From: Rugalucina vietnamica
Lineage: Eukaryota; Mollusca; Bivalvia; Lucinida; Lucinidae
Direction: 5' to 3'
Length of the DNA: 64,000 bases
Assembly: GCA_964017185.1 (NCBI GenBank)
Contig: OZ024877.1
Location: forward strand, 7,418,006 to 7,482,005
Every line of letters starts with the position of its first letter. Position 1 is the stretch's first letter. Shown in pieces: positions 50,999 to 62,684 of the stretch. The notes beneath the pieces are model-generated. The model was given only the letters and a program-made list of their open reading frames with translations, did no database searches and had not been told where the DNA came from. A program made the translations under genes and the position numbers.

Positions 50999-53320
50999 AT
51001 GTCTGATACTCTGGAGGACCTACGCGAGAGAGTGAGATGTCCAATATGTAAACAGATCTTTAACAATCCTAAAAGACTTTCCAACTGCAGTCATGTGTTT
51101 TGCCTTCTCTGCATCAAGACGTACATGGAGAGATGTCAGGTCTCCAATTTTCCACCGTGTCCAATGTGCAGGACCCCTATCTTGACATCGCTTGTCAATA
51201 TCGACGGATTAGAACCAGCAAGAGCTGAAATAGACATTATCCCAGTTGTAAGAATGTATGAAACATGTGACATTTGCAAACAGAAAGAACATCCGAAGCA
51301 AAGGTGTTTACAATGCGATTCGTTGATATGCGAAAATTGTAAACCGAGTCATGCTAAGTTCAACACGTTTCACGTACTAGGTGATGTTTTGGGACCGGGA
51401 TCAAGTAGAAATTCTGCATCAAAAGACAATTGCAAACAACACCCAGAAGAATTAGCTATCTATTTTTGCATTATGTGCCAAAGTGTTCTATGTAAGCTTT
51501 GCCAGCACGCTACCTGTAAAGAGGTGTTTCCTGAACAATCGGTGGCGTCTCGATATGAAGTTGGGTTTCTGAAAGAGTTCAAAAATTCAGAATGTAGCAG
51601 AAGCTTGTCAAGGATTGTGCTTATCAAAGATATTGCATCCGAATTTAAGAAATGGCTAGGTCGTATAGAGTTTGAATTAAATGAATGCATTAAGTTTTTT
51701 GCTGATTATAAAAATGGACTCGTAGAATTAACGACAAAAACGAACGCTCCGACAGTAATTGACAGAATTCAGGTGCTATTGGATACGGTTGATGCTGTAC
51801 TATACTCCGCAAAAAATACACACAAGTTAATTGTTGATTTTACGAAGATTTCGTCTGATGCTATGGTAGCCCAATCTTTCTCCAAAATTGAGAACGACTG
51901 CTTAGACATAATACTGCAACGCAAGAGATATTCGATGGAAACTCGACCTTTGGACATTTCATTAAACAATCAGGTGTCAAAATGCGACATACGGCTAGTG
52001 CACGGTAAGATCAACGCTTTGGTAAACCCATACATAACTACTGGCGAAAGCGAACTTGGTAAAACGGACAAACTTATGTCTTTTTGGATTCCAGAGGAGC
52101 TGCCGTCCAACTTTCCAGAGGGAATTTTTTTACAGACACTATGCTTTTCTTGTCAATCTCATGATGTGGCATATACATACTCTCACATTACATACTTGGA
52201 ATTGAAACAGTGGGATCTTTACAAAAGTATGTTCATTGAAGGGTCAAATGGACAACACATCCAAAGCTTAAAAATCAAAACCATTGCTTCCGGCTGTACT
52301 CCCAGTTTCCAATACAATCATTACATCGACCATGTAGAAGACACCTTTCACAATAGAGGCGTGTTTTACACAAAATTTACATTTGCTGATATATTTGGAC
52401 TGTTGTCAAGAGATAAATACGCAATGCGCTTCAAAAATATGCTTGACTTGATATGTGTTTATGATACAAACGGAGTACGTAAGGAACTAAATCATTTTCC
52501 TGACACTGGGTTGTTTTCTCTGATAGGGAGCAGAGAGAAGAAGCTGGGACTTGACACAGTTTTTGTCTACTTTGATAAACGTAATGGCGGAGTAGAAGGT
52601 ACGAACAATGTCTGCATAAATGCAAGAAAAGCTCATTTCAAAGGTGTGCAATACCCATACCATACTAAATATGATGTAGAGAAAATTGTAGATGATAGCC
52701 TTAAAGAAGAGTTTAAAATGCTGATTGCGAGGCCAACCGGTGCAGATAATGATGATTTTACTATTGGCAATTACAACTGTAATGGCAAATATACATGCTG
52801 TCCAGGAGAAACATTCTTTACAGATGACTTTCTCCATTGTCTCGATAGTCAAGGAAGTAAAAAATACAATATCCCTGTCAAACATTTTCAAGTAGAGCTA
52901 CTTTGTACCTTGAAATCTGGTATTTACTACGTACAAAAAATGGGAGATGAAAACTTGATTGTATTTGGAAGATTGGTTGTAACTGAAAAACAGGTAGAAG
53001 GCAAAGTGCTTTTTAATATCACACAAGATGTGTCACCCATTGAGCCAAGCAAACTGAACCCGTTGACTATGGTGGACGGTAGAGATGGTGATGTGGTTGT
53101 AGTGTGCTCTGTTACTAGAACCACTGAAACATTTGTTATGATCAGATTAAGCAAGGAAGGTGATGGGGCAATAGAACAACTGGATCTACATGGATTGGAA
53201 TCAAATCTACGTGAGGCTTCAGTTATAGACCTAGAAATGGACTCAGATGGAAACATCATGTATGCCATTCAAGATAAAGACGGTATACAATACTGTGGGT
53301 TTACTAAATATATATTGTGA
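50999..53320 (+). CDS. TRIM-type RING/B-box protein, 773 aa, single coding exon
   Basis: The N-terminus has a C3HC4 RING (Cys14, Cys17, Cys30, His32, Cys35, Cys38, Cys54, Cys57), the E2-binding module of ubiquitin ligases. A B-box 1-like block (about residues 90-125, CDICKQKEHPKQRCLQCDSL) and a B-box 2-like block (about 145-173, CKQHPEELAIYFCIMCQSVL) follow. Residues about 195-330 are helical and could be the coiled coil. The last 400 residues match no C-terminal TRIM domain I can name; NHL, SPRY or filamin repeats are not evident, though the final part has beta-rich repeats. The CDS has no intron. A 3' splice site (TTTCTTTCAG) lies 8 bases before the ATG, so a 5' UTR exon is likely. Such TRIM genes are greatly expanded in bivalves, often in innate immunity; the substrate here is unknown. 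Confidence 0.92.
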   Translation: MSDTLEDLRERVRCPICKQIFNNPKRLSNCSHVFCLLCIKTYMERCQVSNFPPCPMCRTPILTSLVNIDGLEPARAEIDIIPVVRMYETCDICKQKEHPKQRCLQCDSLICENCKPSHAKFNTFHVLGDVLGPGSSRNSASKDNCKQHPEELAIYFCIMCQSVLCKLCQHATCKEVFPEQSVASRYEVGFLKEFKNSECSRSLSRIVLIKDIASEFKKWLGRIEFELNECIKFFADYKNGLVELTTKTNAPTVIDRIQVLLDTVDAVLYSAKNTHKLIVDFTKISSDAMVAQSFSKIENDCLDIILQRKRYSMETRPLDISLNNQVSKCDIRLVHGKINALVNPYITTGESELGKTDKLMSFWIPEELPSNFPEGIFLQTLCFSCQSHDVAYTYSHITYLELKQWDLYKSMFIEGSNGQHIQSLKIKTIASGCTPSFQYNHYIDHVEDTFHNRGVFYTKFTFADIFGLLSRDKYAMRFKNMLDLICVYDTNGVRKELNHFPDTGLFSLIGSREKKLGLDTVFVYFDKRNGGVEGTNNVCINARKAHFKGVQYPYHTKYDVEKIVDDSLKEEFKMLIARPTGADNDDFTIGNYNCNGKYTCCPGETFFTDDFLHCLDSQGSKKYNIPVKHFQVELLCTLKSGIYYVQKMGDENLIVFGRLVVTEKQVEGKVLFNITQDVSPIEPSKLNPLTMVDGRDGDVVVVCSVTRTTETFVMIRLSKEGDGAIEQLDLHGLESNLREASVIDLEMDSDGNIMYAIQDKDGIQYCGFTKYIL

Positions 53321-53402
53321 AAGAGTGGACTAAAGAGTTAAGGGCACTGCGACAATGTAAGCTTTGCGTACAACGAACACAAAATAGCTTGTGCATTGAA
53401 TG

Positions 53403-53530
53403 TTTTATTCAGTTTTACGTCCCTTTCAAGATTATTTCAGCTCATATGAGACGGACCAAGCAGTAGGGGCGAAAACGGTAGAACCCAGAGAAAAAAAACA
53501 CCTGGTTCACCCGCAAGCAGAACTTGGACG
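53403..53530 (-). mobile_element. SINE fragment after the TRIM gene
   Basis: CAGTTTTACGTCCCTTTCAA and CACCCGCAAGCAGAACTTGG match the SINE body seen at 8.0 and 9.4 kb. The tRNA head is missing. Confidence 0.75.
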
Positions 53531-54693
53531 CCTAAAGAAGTTTGATGCGTTCATAAAAAGGAATTAGATCTAATCTACAAAACTATGGAAATCAAGTATA
53601 ATACACTTACTGAATATGTGGAGAAATGAAACAACAGACCACCTTTCAATGATTTAAGCCATTCTTTCTAAAATGTTACAAAACTTTAGTATGCTTATGG
53701 TTGATATGGAAATGTGTATTTTGATCCTTCGATTGTTTTCCGTCACTTTCACTCACTTGCATGTATATTCTTGTCTTGTTGTCATCAAAATATATTGAAA
53801 GATGTATATGCATCCTGTTGCAACTTTTTAGTCTTCTGATTGGTACATTAATTAATATTTACATGTAACTTAGGCCTAATTCGACTCTTCAAACAAATTA
53901 TCGGTGTTTAATGACTTCTATTTTTTTATTATTTTATTTTATTTTTTTATTATTATTATTATTTTGTTAACAGTGTTTTGCTTCCCATTGTTACTCTGAC
54001 GTCGACGATATTAATAAGAATCAATCTACGATTCTGATCTAGTCATCCCCCAACCTTCTAGACCGTAATCCTCATGGCATATACATCCTCCAGGGACCCC
54101 AAATATCAGGAACACATCTATGAATCTAGATGAACCATCTTCACTAGGACATTTTACCTTTGTATGTTTAAGTATACTTTTAGGTAGACAGTCCTTTAAG
54201 TTTATTGTCCGTACGGTGAGTCGGTGGTGGCAGGTTGCAGAGACACTGTGGCTATTCCCAGTAGAACAACAAGTGGGCGACACCGGATATCTGTCCTTGA
54301 TGCCACAAATCTGAAAGAAATTTCGTTACAGTTCCAGTTAGTGTTCAAATATAACGTTAGATCGAAAAATAATCTGCTATAAGGGATGCTGGAACCAGAG
54401 TATTATGATGATGGTGAAGTGGTGTAAAAGAAATATTTGGAACAAAAAAGATATCAAATCGTTCAAAGTTACATCATTCAAATGTTAATCAATTGTTATA
54501 GCCTCAGTATGCACGCGTGTGCAATGCAGTATGCACATTTAAGATAATGATATTCATTTACATCAACTACTAGTTTAACTTGGTGAAAAAGAATATTTAT
54601 CATATTTTGATTAATTTGTTTAAGTCAACCATATTTGCAAGTTTTATTTTTTATTTTTCGAATCACTTCTTCTTTGCAAAAACTCAGATTCGC

Positions 54694-54744
<51 letters not shown>

Positions 54745-55120
54745 TCCATATACCCCACTGTTATATAGCACTGTTATATAGCGAAAATGTGGTATACAGG
54801 GATGTATCTATTTTTCTTATTTTTGCTCTAAAGCAATAAAAGCATAGATTATGGGTACTCGTGCCGAGGCGGTTCTAACGTGTACCCACAATCTGTGTTT
54901 TGAGCTAAAATGTTAAAAGTATCAATGAACTTTTTGCTTAGAACTGAAAAAACAAATCCCTGTATCTATGGGCAAGTTTTGGGTATTGTGTCTTTTGAGT
55001 ATCATTTGTAGATAATGCCAATATTCGACTTGCATTTTTATTGAAAATACTAGTACATGTTGAATGAGGGAACCCAGATTATACATGCCTGTACATGGTT
55101 TCTTGGTAATGATCATGAAT
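53531..55120. other. TRIM downstream region, simple repeats only
   Basis: No gene was recognised. A (TC)n tract lies at 54698-54743 and an AT-rich TTATTATTATT run at 53930-53966. Small frames lack family features. Confidence 0.45.
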
Positions 55121-55250
55121 AAAATATAAAGGTTTTATCCTTTGGAGGCAGTAAAACATTCAAAGGGAGATAGTAAAGACTATATTGCGCAATTTCGGGT
55201 AATGAACCCTCAATAGTTAATTAGCCCTTTTAAAACCAGCAACGAAAGCC

Positions 55251-56535
55251 AGACTAAGACGACGAAGACATTATTTTTCTTCTTTTTCAACCAATAGTGA
55301 TTGTGCCACATAAGTTTTGTACCTTGGTGATCATTGAGACGACGAAGACATTATTTTTCTTCTTTTTCAACCAATAGTGATTGTGCCACATAAGTTTTGT
55401 ACCTTGGTGATCATTGAGACGACGAAGACATTATTTTTCTTCTTTTTCAACCAATAGTGATTGTGCCACATAAGTTTTGTACCTTGGTGATCATTGAGAC
55501 GACGAAGACATTATTTTTCTTCTTTTTTCAGCCAATAGTGATTGTGCCACATAAGTTTTGTACCTTGGTGATCATTGAGACGACGAAGACATTATTTTTC
55601 TTCTTTTTCAACCAATAGTGATTGTGCCACATAAGTTTTGTACCTTGGTGATCATTGAGACGACGAAGACATTATTTTTCTTCTTTTTCAACCAATAGTG
55701 ATTGTGCCACATAAGTTTTGTACCTTGGTGATCATTGAGACGACGAAGACATTATTTTTCTTCTTTTTCAGCCAATAGTGATTGTGCCACATAAGTTTTG
55801 TACCTTGGTGATCATTGAGACGACGAAGACATTATTTTTCTTCTTTTTCAACCAATAGTGATTGCGCCACATAAGTTTTGTACCTTGGTGATCATTGAGA
55901 CGACGAAGACATAGAGGATATTTGCTTTTTTGAGGTGAATACCAAATATATTTCACCAAGTGAGTTGAAAACATCAAAATTTTTATGTTTTCAACACACG
56001 AGGTGAAATATATTTGGTATTCACCGAAAAAAAGCAATTTTTTTTTTTATGTTATACAATACACGGGCATTTTCCTATTTACAAGACAGGCGGTAAAAAT
56101 GCAAAAACCAAAAATTTTTGAAAACACAAATAATTTTGGTACCATATTGATTCCTTACGTTCTAACTATGAAAATGAATACCCACACTTTATGTTTTCGT
56201 TCAAAAATAACGGAGTTATAGGCGTTTGAATTTCTGAAGTGCGACACATTTTAATGACGTCAAGTAAATGGAAACGTCAGAAGTAATCCAAAATCTACAG
56301 CGACGATATAGGCTGATATCAGTCACTAGTGACTTTTGATATCAGTGAGATTTGATATCAGTGAAATTTCATATCAATGAAAATACCAATTTTATCAAGT
56401 TTTGATATACAATGGTTTTCACTGTAAAGTATAAAATAAATTATTTTTCTTCTTTTTCAACCAATAGTGATTGTGCCACATAAGTTTTGTACCTTGGTGA
56501 TCATTGAGACGACGAAGACATTATTTTTCTTCTTT
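55251..56535. repeat. 80-bp minisatellite split by a palindromic insertion
   Basis: About eight units marked by GAGACGACGAAGACATTATT run 55255-55912 with period 80-81 bp. A ninth copy lies at 56438-56535, beyond a 530-bp interruption. Neighbouring units are nearly identical. Confidence 0.92.
55913..56437. mobile_element. Palindromic element inserted in the minisatellite
   Basis: The first part is a foldback: GGTGAATACCAAATATATTT and AAATATATTTGGTATTCACC flank a short loop with ATGTTTTCAAC inverted copies. The second part has GATATCAGTGA-type short repeats (56310-56385). It has no coding potential. Confidence 0.75.
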
Positions 56536-56589
56536 TTCTACTCACCAAAGAGAGTCTATCAGCTCATTTAATACTGGTCACGATACAGG

Positions 56590-56760
56590 ATACATTTAAC
56601 TGTAGGTAAATCGTCCGTTTCGGGAGCGCTAGGTCTTGGGATCGCGTCCCGGTCGTGCCATACCCCATCCTGTCGAAAAATAGATATCCAGGACAATTCT
56701 AAAGGCGTTAAATGGAGCTGACAGGTACTTTGACGCTCGCAATAAAAGGATCTAAAATTG
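56590..56760 (+). mobile_element. Decayed tRNA-derived SINE
   Basis: TCGTCCGTTTCGGGAGCGCT and a B-box-like TGGGATCGCGTCCCGG are followed by AAAGGCGTTAAATGGAGCTG, matching the 44.3-kb SINE in order but diverged. Confidence 0.55.
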
Positions 56761-57605
56761 GTTTGTGTATTTAAAGACGCAAAAATCTAGCTGGGCAGGG
56801 GGGACTCATTTGTTTTGGTCGACAGTCCACCACGGAGTTATTAGAAAAGGTTATTCGAAAATAAAACCTGTGTGTCAGGATATGCGTCCAGATATGCAAA
56901 GACTGTTTCGGCAGACGAAGCGGAGGAAAGTCATCAGATTCAACGGTTCGGAAAGCGACACAGCAACATGTTGTGGAACATGCTGAGAGTGACAAGGCAC
57001 TACAGATGTTACGGTCATCCACTGCATTCCAACTCCCGACGTCTTGACATGTGTCTTGCCTCTGGGCACAGTTAGGTGATGACGAGCGAGTGAGGTTGAC
57101 GCTGCGCACCTCTTCCTCTCTTTAATCCAATCTCATAACACACGTCATCTTATTACTCAACAAACGAGCACTTGCATACACAACAATGTCATCACACATG
57201 CACCAACATACACACAAAAGACTTTAAGTCCTGTGATGATGGGCGAATGGCGAAGCAGCAGGTGTATGATACACAGAGAGCTGTAGTTGCAGACCTTCAC
57301 GCAAGCGCCTCAGTTCTATATGGTCGTTTGCCGTAAAAGGAAGCAGTAAGCGGCATTCGGCTGAGCGGACCTATTTTTGACCGCACTGCTCACCCCACTT
57401 AGCATAGGGAAACAGGTGCCCTAAACAATTGCCTGCTTCAGATTAACCTGGTTAACCGCGATCATCGGGGATCCCTCTAAGGAAGTGTGCTGAACATAGA
57501 CTGGTTGTAAGCAAACTCAACCTAAGAATCCTGCCTGCGGGGCGACATCAAGGCAAGAAAGCTCCCAAGACATTGGATGTCTCAAAGCTGAATCAAGACA
57601 GCATG

Positions 57606-58010
57606 AGACAAGCTAGCACTGTGACCACCTTACCTTCAATAGCTGCTCACCCTGCTTCCCGTTATACATGTTATACGTTGGTACCTATATTTTATATAAT
57701 TTTATATAATCTTAACATGATTTCCTTATTGCTTGTTTATATGTGTATATCAGAGTCACTGCAGAAGATGAGGGTGAGGTTATGGCCATGTGTTACTGAT
57801 CGTTCCAAGGCGATACTTCTGTGGTGGTTATTTTTGTTTTATGTCTTGGTGTTTAAAATGTTTTGTGCTGTTGGCGCCTTATGTATGTTTTCATATTTTT
57901 AGTTAAGTTAAGGTAACTGAGAGGCCGCCTATTGGGAAAATAGCTGCTCATTCGGCTTACCAAATAACTAACTAAATGTTATGAACCCCTGCAGAAGCTG
58001 GGAGTGAGGT
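57606..58010 (+). mobile_element. Penelope-like element 3' UTR copy
   Basis: TTCAATAGCTGCTCACCCTG, then TACTGATCGTTCCAAGGCGA, GTTGGCGCCTTATGTATGTT and CTATTGGGAAAATAGCTGCT, in the order of the 28-kb 3' UTR. The terminal part is missing. Confidence 0.72.
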
Positions 58011-58194
58011 TGGGTACCTGTAAAACCAGTTTAAGCCCCCCAGTTATTTTATAACTGACCGTATCAAGGCGGTACTGCTGTTCTGGTTCACACTTATCAA
58101 AGTTATTCCAATTACGAGTTTCATGTTGCATGGCTTTGTGACCACCCGAATATAATGGCCGTCCACTTAGCCCTCTGCATTTACTTGTTCTGTC

Positions 58195-58520
58195 CAAGCT
58201 AGCACTGTGACCACCTAATACCTTCAATAGCTGCTCACTCTGCTTTCCGTTATTCATGTTAAACGTTGGTATCTATGTTTAGTATTTTCTTAATATGATT
58301 TCTTATTTCTTGTTTATCACTGAACCACTGCAGAAGCTGAGGGTGAGGTTACTGTTAGGTACCTGTTAAACCGGTTTAAGCCCGCCAGTAACTTTATGTT
58401 ACTGATCGTTCCAAGTCGATACTTCTGTAGTGGTTCTTTTTGTTATATGTCTTTGTGTTTAAAATTTTTTTGTGCTGTTGGCGCCTTATGTTTTCATATT
58501 TTTAGTGAAGTTAAGGTAAT
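58195..58520 (+). mobile_element. Penelope-like element 3' UTR, second tandem copy
   Basis: It repeats the previous entry from GCTAGCACTGTGACCACCT to GTTGGCGCCTTATGTTTTCA, then stops in an (AAAT)n tract. Two directly repeated UTR segments around 200 bp of spacer recall the terminal-repeat layout of some Penelope elements. Confidence 0.65.
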
Positions 58521-58617
58521 TTAAATAAATAAATAAATAAATAAAAAAATAAAAAAAAAAAAATAAAATAAATAAATAATGCTAAACTGCAAATAAATAA
58601 ATAATGAAATCTCAATC

Positions 58618-58651
<34 letters not shown>

Positions 58652-59400
58652 TGACACAACTGAACAAGTCACATTACCGCAAAACAAGTCACACTGTCAC
58701 AACAACAAAAAATCGCATTTCCACAACACAAGCCACAACACCAAACAAAGTCACAATATTACAATCAAAAGTCATAACACCTCAATATCACAACACAAGT
58801 CACAACACCACATCACACAAGTCACAACACCACAACACAAACCACAACACCAAACAAATGTCACAACACCGCGACATAAGACACAACACCACATCACACA
58901 AGTCAAAAACCACATCACAAACCACAACACCACAAGAACACAGCACAAGCTACAACACCACACCACATGAACCGCCACACCACATCACACAAGCCATAAC
59001 ACCACAACACAACCACAACGCATCACACAAGTCACAACACCACATCACAAAAGTCACAAAATTACAAACACAAGTCACAACACCACATCACGCAAGTCGA
59101 AGCATCACAACACAAGTCACAACACCACACCACACGTCACAACATTACAACACAAGTCATATCATTGCAACAGACAAGTCACAACACCACAATACAAACC
59201 ACAACACTACGTTACACAAGTCACAACACCATAAAACAAGTCACAACACCACATCACACAAGCCACAACACCAAACAAATGTCACAACCCAACACAAGCC
59301 ACAACACCAAAACCACAACAAAAGTCACAAACATCAATCACAACAACACATCACAAGTCACCAACACAAACATTACCAGCACCACACTAAAATGATCTAA
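58515..59400. repeat. (AAAT)n, poly-A and G-poor CACAAGT/CACAACAC array
   Basis: 58521-58650 is A-rich simple sequence. 58651-59395 is an irregular array of ACAAGTCACAACACCACA-type units with very few G. The 249-codon frame over it is low-complexity (Thr/His/Asn/Ser) and unlikely to be a gene. Confidence 0.88.
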
Positions 59401-59722
59401 TCACATAAAAATTAACAAGTGTTTCTCTTTTTCTATTTTCAGATAACAAGAGACAACATGATGAAACTGTAGACCTGTCCACACAGATGAAAATACTAAG
59501 CTATAAAAATTTTTATTTTATTTAAACTACAAATGTACATGATTTACTGTAACACAAACCACACATAACTTTAAATGGACAAATTAGACTGATCATTATA
59601 AAAACACCCCCAGACTTCGAGAACTGTGAAAATTGAGAAATTTCAATGTTATGTTGCATGTTCCAATTGGCAACTGTGGCCTATTTTTGGGGGCAGAAAA
59701 GTTCTCTCCATGACTGCCCCAC

Positions 59723-59763
<41 letters not shown>

Positions 59764-59862
59764 AATAAATTATTTAGATGCATAAGCAAAGTGTAAAAAT
59801 ACTCAACTCTTTCGAAATCCTATAATTTAGTATAAATACAAAATTCTTTTTTCTATTTTCAG

Positions 59863-60011
59863 ATTACATCACTGTTGAAACTCTTCAAACACTGTCGACT
59901 CACCTGTTAGCAGAAAAAACAGTTCCTGATCTACATTTACTTTCGCCTTCGCTAACCTCTCACCGCAAAATACTTAGACCAAACTTCAAAGATGACACGT
60001 TGACTTTTTGA
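59863..60011 (+). CDS. Possible 3' terminal exon of an unknown gene
   Basis: TTTTTTCTATTTTCAG precedes 49 open codons including VETLQTLSTHLLAEKTVPDL, ending TGA, with AATAAA about 180 bp on. A near-identical acceptor (TTTTTCTATTTTCAGATAA) lies at 59430-59445 before a shorter frame. No family is recognised and upstream exons are not seen. Confidence 0.2.
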
Positions 60012-61185
60012 TCTTGCTCGTGGAAAACATGGAAAACATGCAGTTTCTTGTTAAAGATAAATTGATATAAGCCGTTTCGTGAATAGGCTGGTCCACCGCT
60101 TAAAATATTACCGCTTCGGTCCGATGTACTGTGACAAACCGAACTATTTTAATTGATAATGTTATGATTTAATGTCAAATTGAAATTTAATAAAATTTTT
60201 GTTTCAAATGTAAAGGAGAGGGAACGAATTCTGTTCTGCGTTGATGGAGTTGAGGCAGTTTCCGTCGCTTTCTAGTGACGACGCCTGACGGGTTTAGGTG
60301 CCCCGCCCGAGGACGTCGGTTCATTAAAGAGACGGAGAAGGTCACAACACCGTCAACGAGAACTAATATTTGTTCAAACACATCATTAATCTAATAAAGT
60401 TTCCAGCATAACATTATCTGATAAAAATTTTGGCTAATTTATTCAATGCATGCATATAAATCGCGTGAACGACTCTTTACATAATTAATTAATTAGTTTT
60501 GAATACCTTAATATAGCACTGAATTAAACATCTATATGTCCGAAATAACCCATCAATACAACCCATTTAATGGCCCACGCCGAACAACCCCCACTCTTAT
60601 TTAGGCCATTCAACCCACATAAGAAACAACTAACCGAAAAATCGTCAGTGGGAATAGAGTAGGAATCCTTTCATGATTGTGCCTTTTCCTGATCTTTGCC
60701 GACTTGTACATTTTCAGATATTTTATTTTGACACCCCAATACATTTAATATACATTACCGCCAGCTAGCCCAATAAGTATTTAATATCTCGATTTAGTGT
60801 TGAACAACTGTCCACAAATATGTATACATCTTTATGCTATAATTTTGTACCATAGCTACATAACTAGTTCCACGATTGTACCAATATGTATGTGCCAATT
60901 ACCGCAATAATGAATATATAATTTGTATTTCATGCTACCTACTAAAATTTAGTTTGCACCAATATATATATCGTATGTACTGAACAAGTAAGGCAACAGA
61001 AAGTCGCATTATTACAATATGTACAGAATTATTCACGTGAAAACATAAATTCAAAATTAATCACTTGTACTTAGTGTAAATAAATTCATTGTATATATAT
61101 ATATTATTCAAAATGATGTGTAAAAAAACATGGGGTCGGTGAAGGGGAGGAGGAGCCGACCAAAAAAAAAAAAAAAAAAAAAAAA
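60012..61185. other. AT-rich intergenic DNA, no gene recognised
   Basis: Only a short Penelope 3'-end scrap (GCCTTTTCCTGATCTTTGCC at 60680-60712) and a poly-A run at 61161-61186 were noted. Confidence 0.4.
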
Positions 61186-61186
61186 A

Positions 61187-61357
61187 GGTAATTGAGTGGC
61201 CACCTATTGGGAAAATAGCTGCTCATTCGGCTTACGATATGTTTCATGGTATAAAGTACCTGATTGTTAGTTTGGTTTTTTCCCACCTCGGTTTTTGGAG
61301 TGGGAATCTTTTTCTGATTACGCCTTTTCCTGATCTTTGCCTACTTGTACCTTTTTC
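61187..61357 (+). mobile_element. Penelope-like element 3'-end copy
   Basis: GGTAATTGAGTGGCCACCTA to TTTGCCTACTTGTACCTTTT matches the ends of the other copies. It directly follows a poly-A run. Confidence 0.78.
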
Positions 61358-62612
61358 TCAACAGACATTTGCAACCAACTGGATGCAATAAATCTCAGTT
61401 CAGAGAACGCTGACGAAATCTGGAAGTTTTCCATAACACGGTGGGTAGCCTTAACGGAATCTACGGGATCAAATCGCTTTTTCCGGCTCCTACGGGATCA
61501 GCAACGGAGTCTACGGGAATTCTTTTGATGAAGTTGGCAATGAAAGCTATTTAGCGGAAGATATTTTTGAGAAAAAAAAAAAAAAGTAACGTTATTGTAT
61601 ATTCTATTTCACGGGACCCGGAACATATCAGGCATACTACTTTTGTACAGAAAACTGCAGTTCGAGACACTGAACCTGTTCAAAAACGATACTTTTCCCC
61701 CACTCTGCATGTCTACAGGCTAAAAGAAAGGGCCTTTATTGCTGTTATAAGTCGAAGACGGGAAAATCGATCAGAACGTAGACTGTTGTTATATACTCTC
61801 CCAAGAGCTCATAATGAATTCTTGCTGATTTTTATCAGCAGCTGCATGTCAGACTTTCAGAACTTCAATTTGCAAGTAGCTCTTGATCAGTAAAATCAAA
61901 TTGTTCTTGATTTTTTTTTTTCATGTGCAATACAGTTAAGCTGTAGAGGATGAAATACTGTTTCAAAATAGAGTATATGCTGTTCTAAAATGATTCTGAC
62001 TCCGCATATAAATGATTATGTCTATCATTGTTTTTGTGAAAGAGATGTGGTTTCTAAGGACACAGCCTTTTTCTTGTAATAACAACCTGCTATACAAGCT
62101 GATAAGATCATTTAAAAGAGCTAAGCATCCTTGCCCCTTAGAAATGTTTATTCAAATAATAGACCAGTGATACAGCAGTTGCGGAGCCGAGCCGAAATTT
62201 GAGGTGATAGCTCTCCCCTCATAAGCTACTTGACTCTCCTTAAATAAAGGTAAATACTACGTTCTTGTCCTTTATCTGACGCATATAGCACAAATTATTG
62301 AACGTTCATAAGAGGTCGTGGTGGAACGGATCCTACGGGATCCAGAAGAAACATGCGTTTTAATGGCACCGGCCATAACGGGATCATTTGGCACCGGATC
62401 CTCAGGGAAGTGTGTACAAAATGAAAATTACAATTATAACCTTGCACTGGTATATGGCGACAAAACGATCTTATTTTTTGTATTTCTGTACAATATACAT
62501 TATGTGGATCTTTGAGCAAAAGTATACCCCTGCAAATCCCACAATTCCCGATAAAAAGGTATTTACCCGGGTATTTATAATTGGCTTGCTGGCCTTGCGG
62601 ATATGGTACCCA
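61358..62612. other. Gap with no recognised gene
   Basis: Frames up to 108 codons occur (61567-61893) but show no motif. Short words such as CTACGGGATC recur several times (61463-61515, 62330-62400), suggesting decayed repeats. Confidence 0.4.
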
Positions 62613-62684
62613 TAGACAACTATTCCAGTTATACTGATAACTGGTACTGATATACTGATATTTTTTGTCCCACCCAGTACTGTG

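Noticed and set aside
58651-59400. 249-codon Thr/His/Asn/Ser-rich frame
   Set aside because: Low-complexity translation of a CA-rich array; several overlapping frames are equally open.
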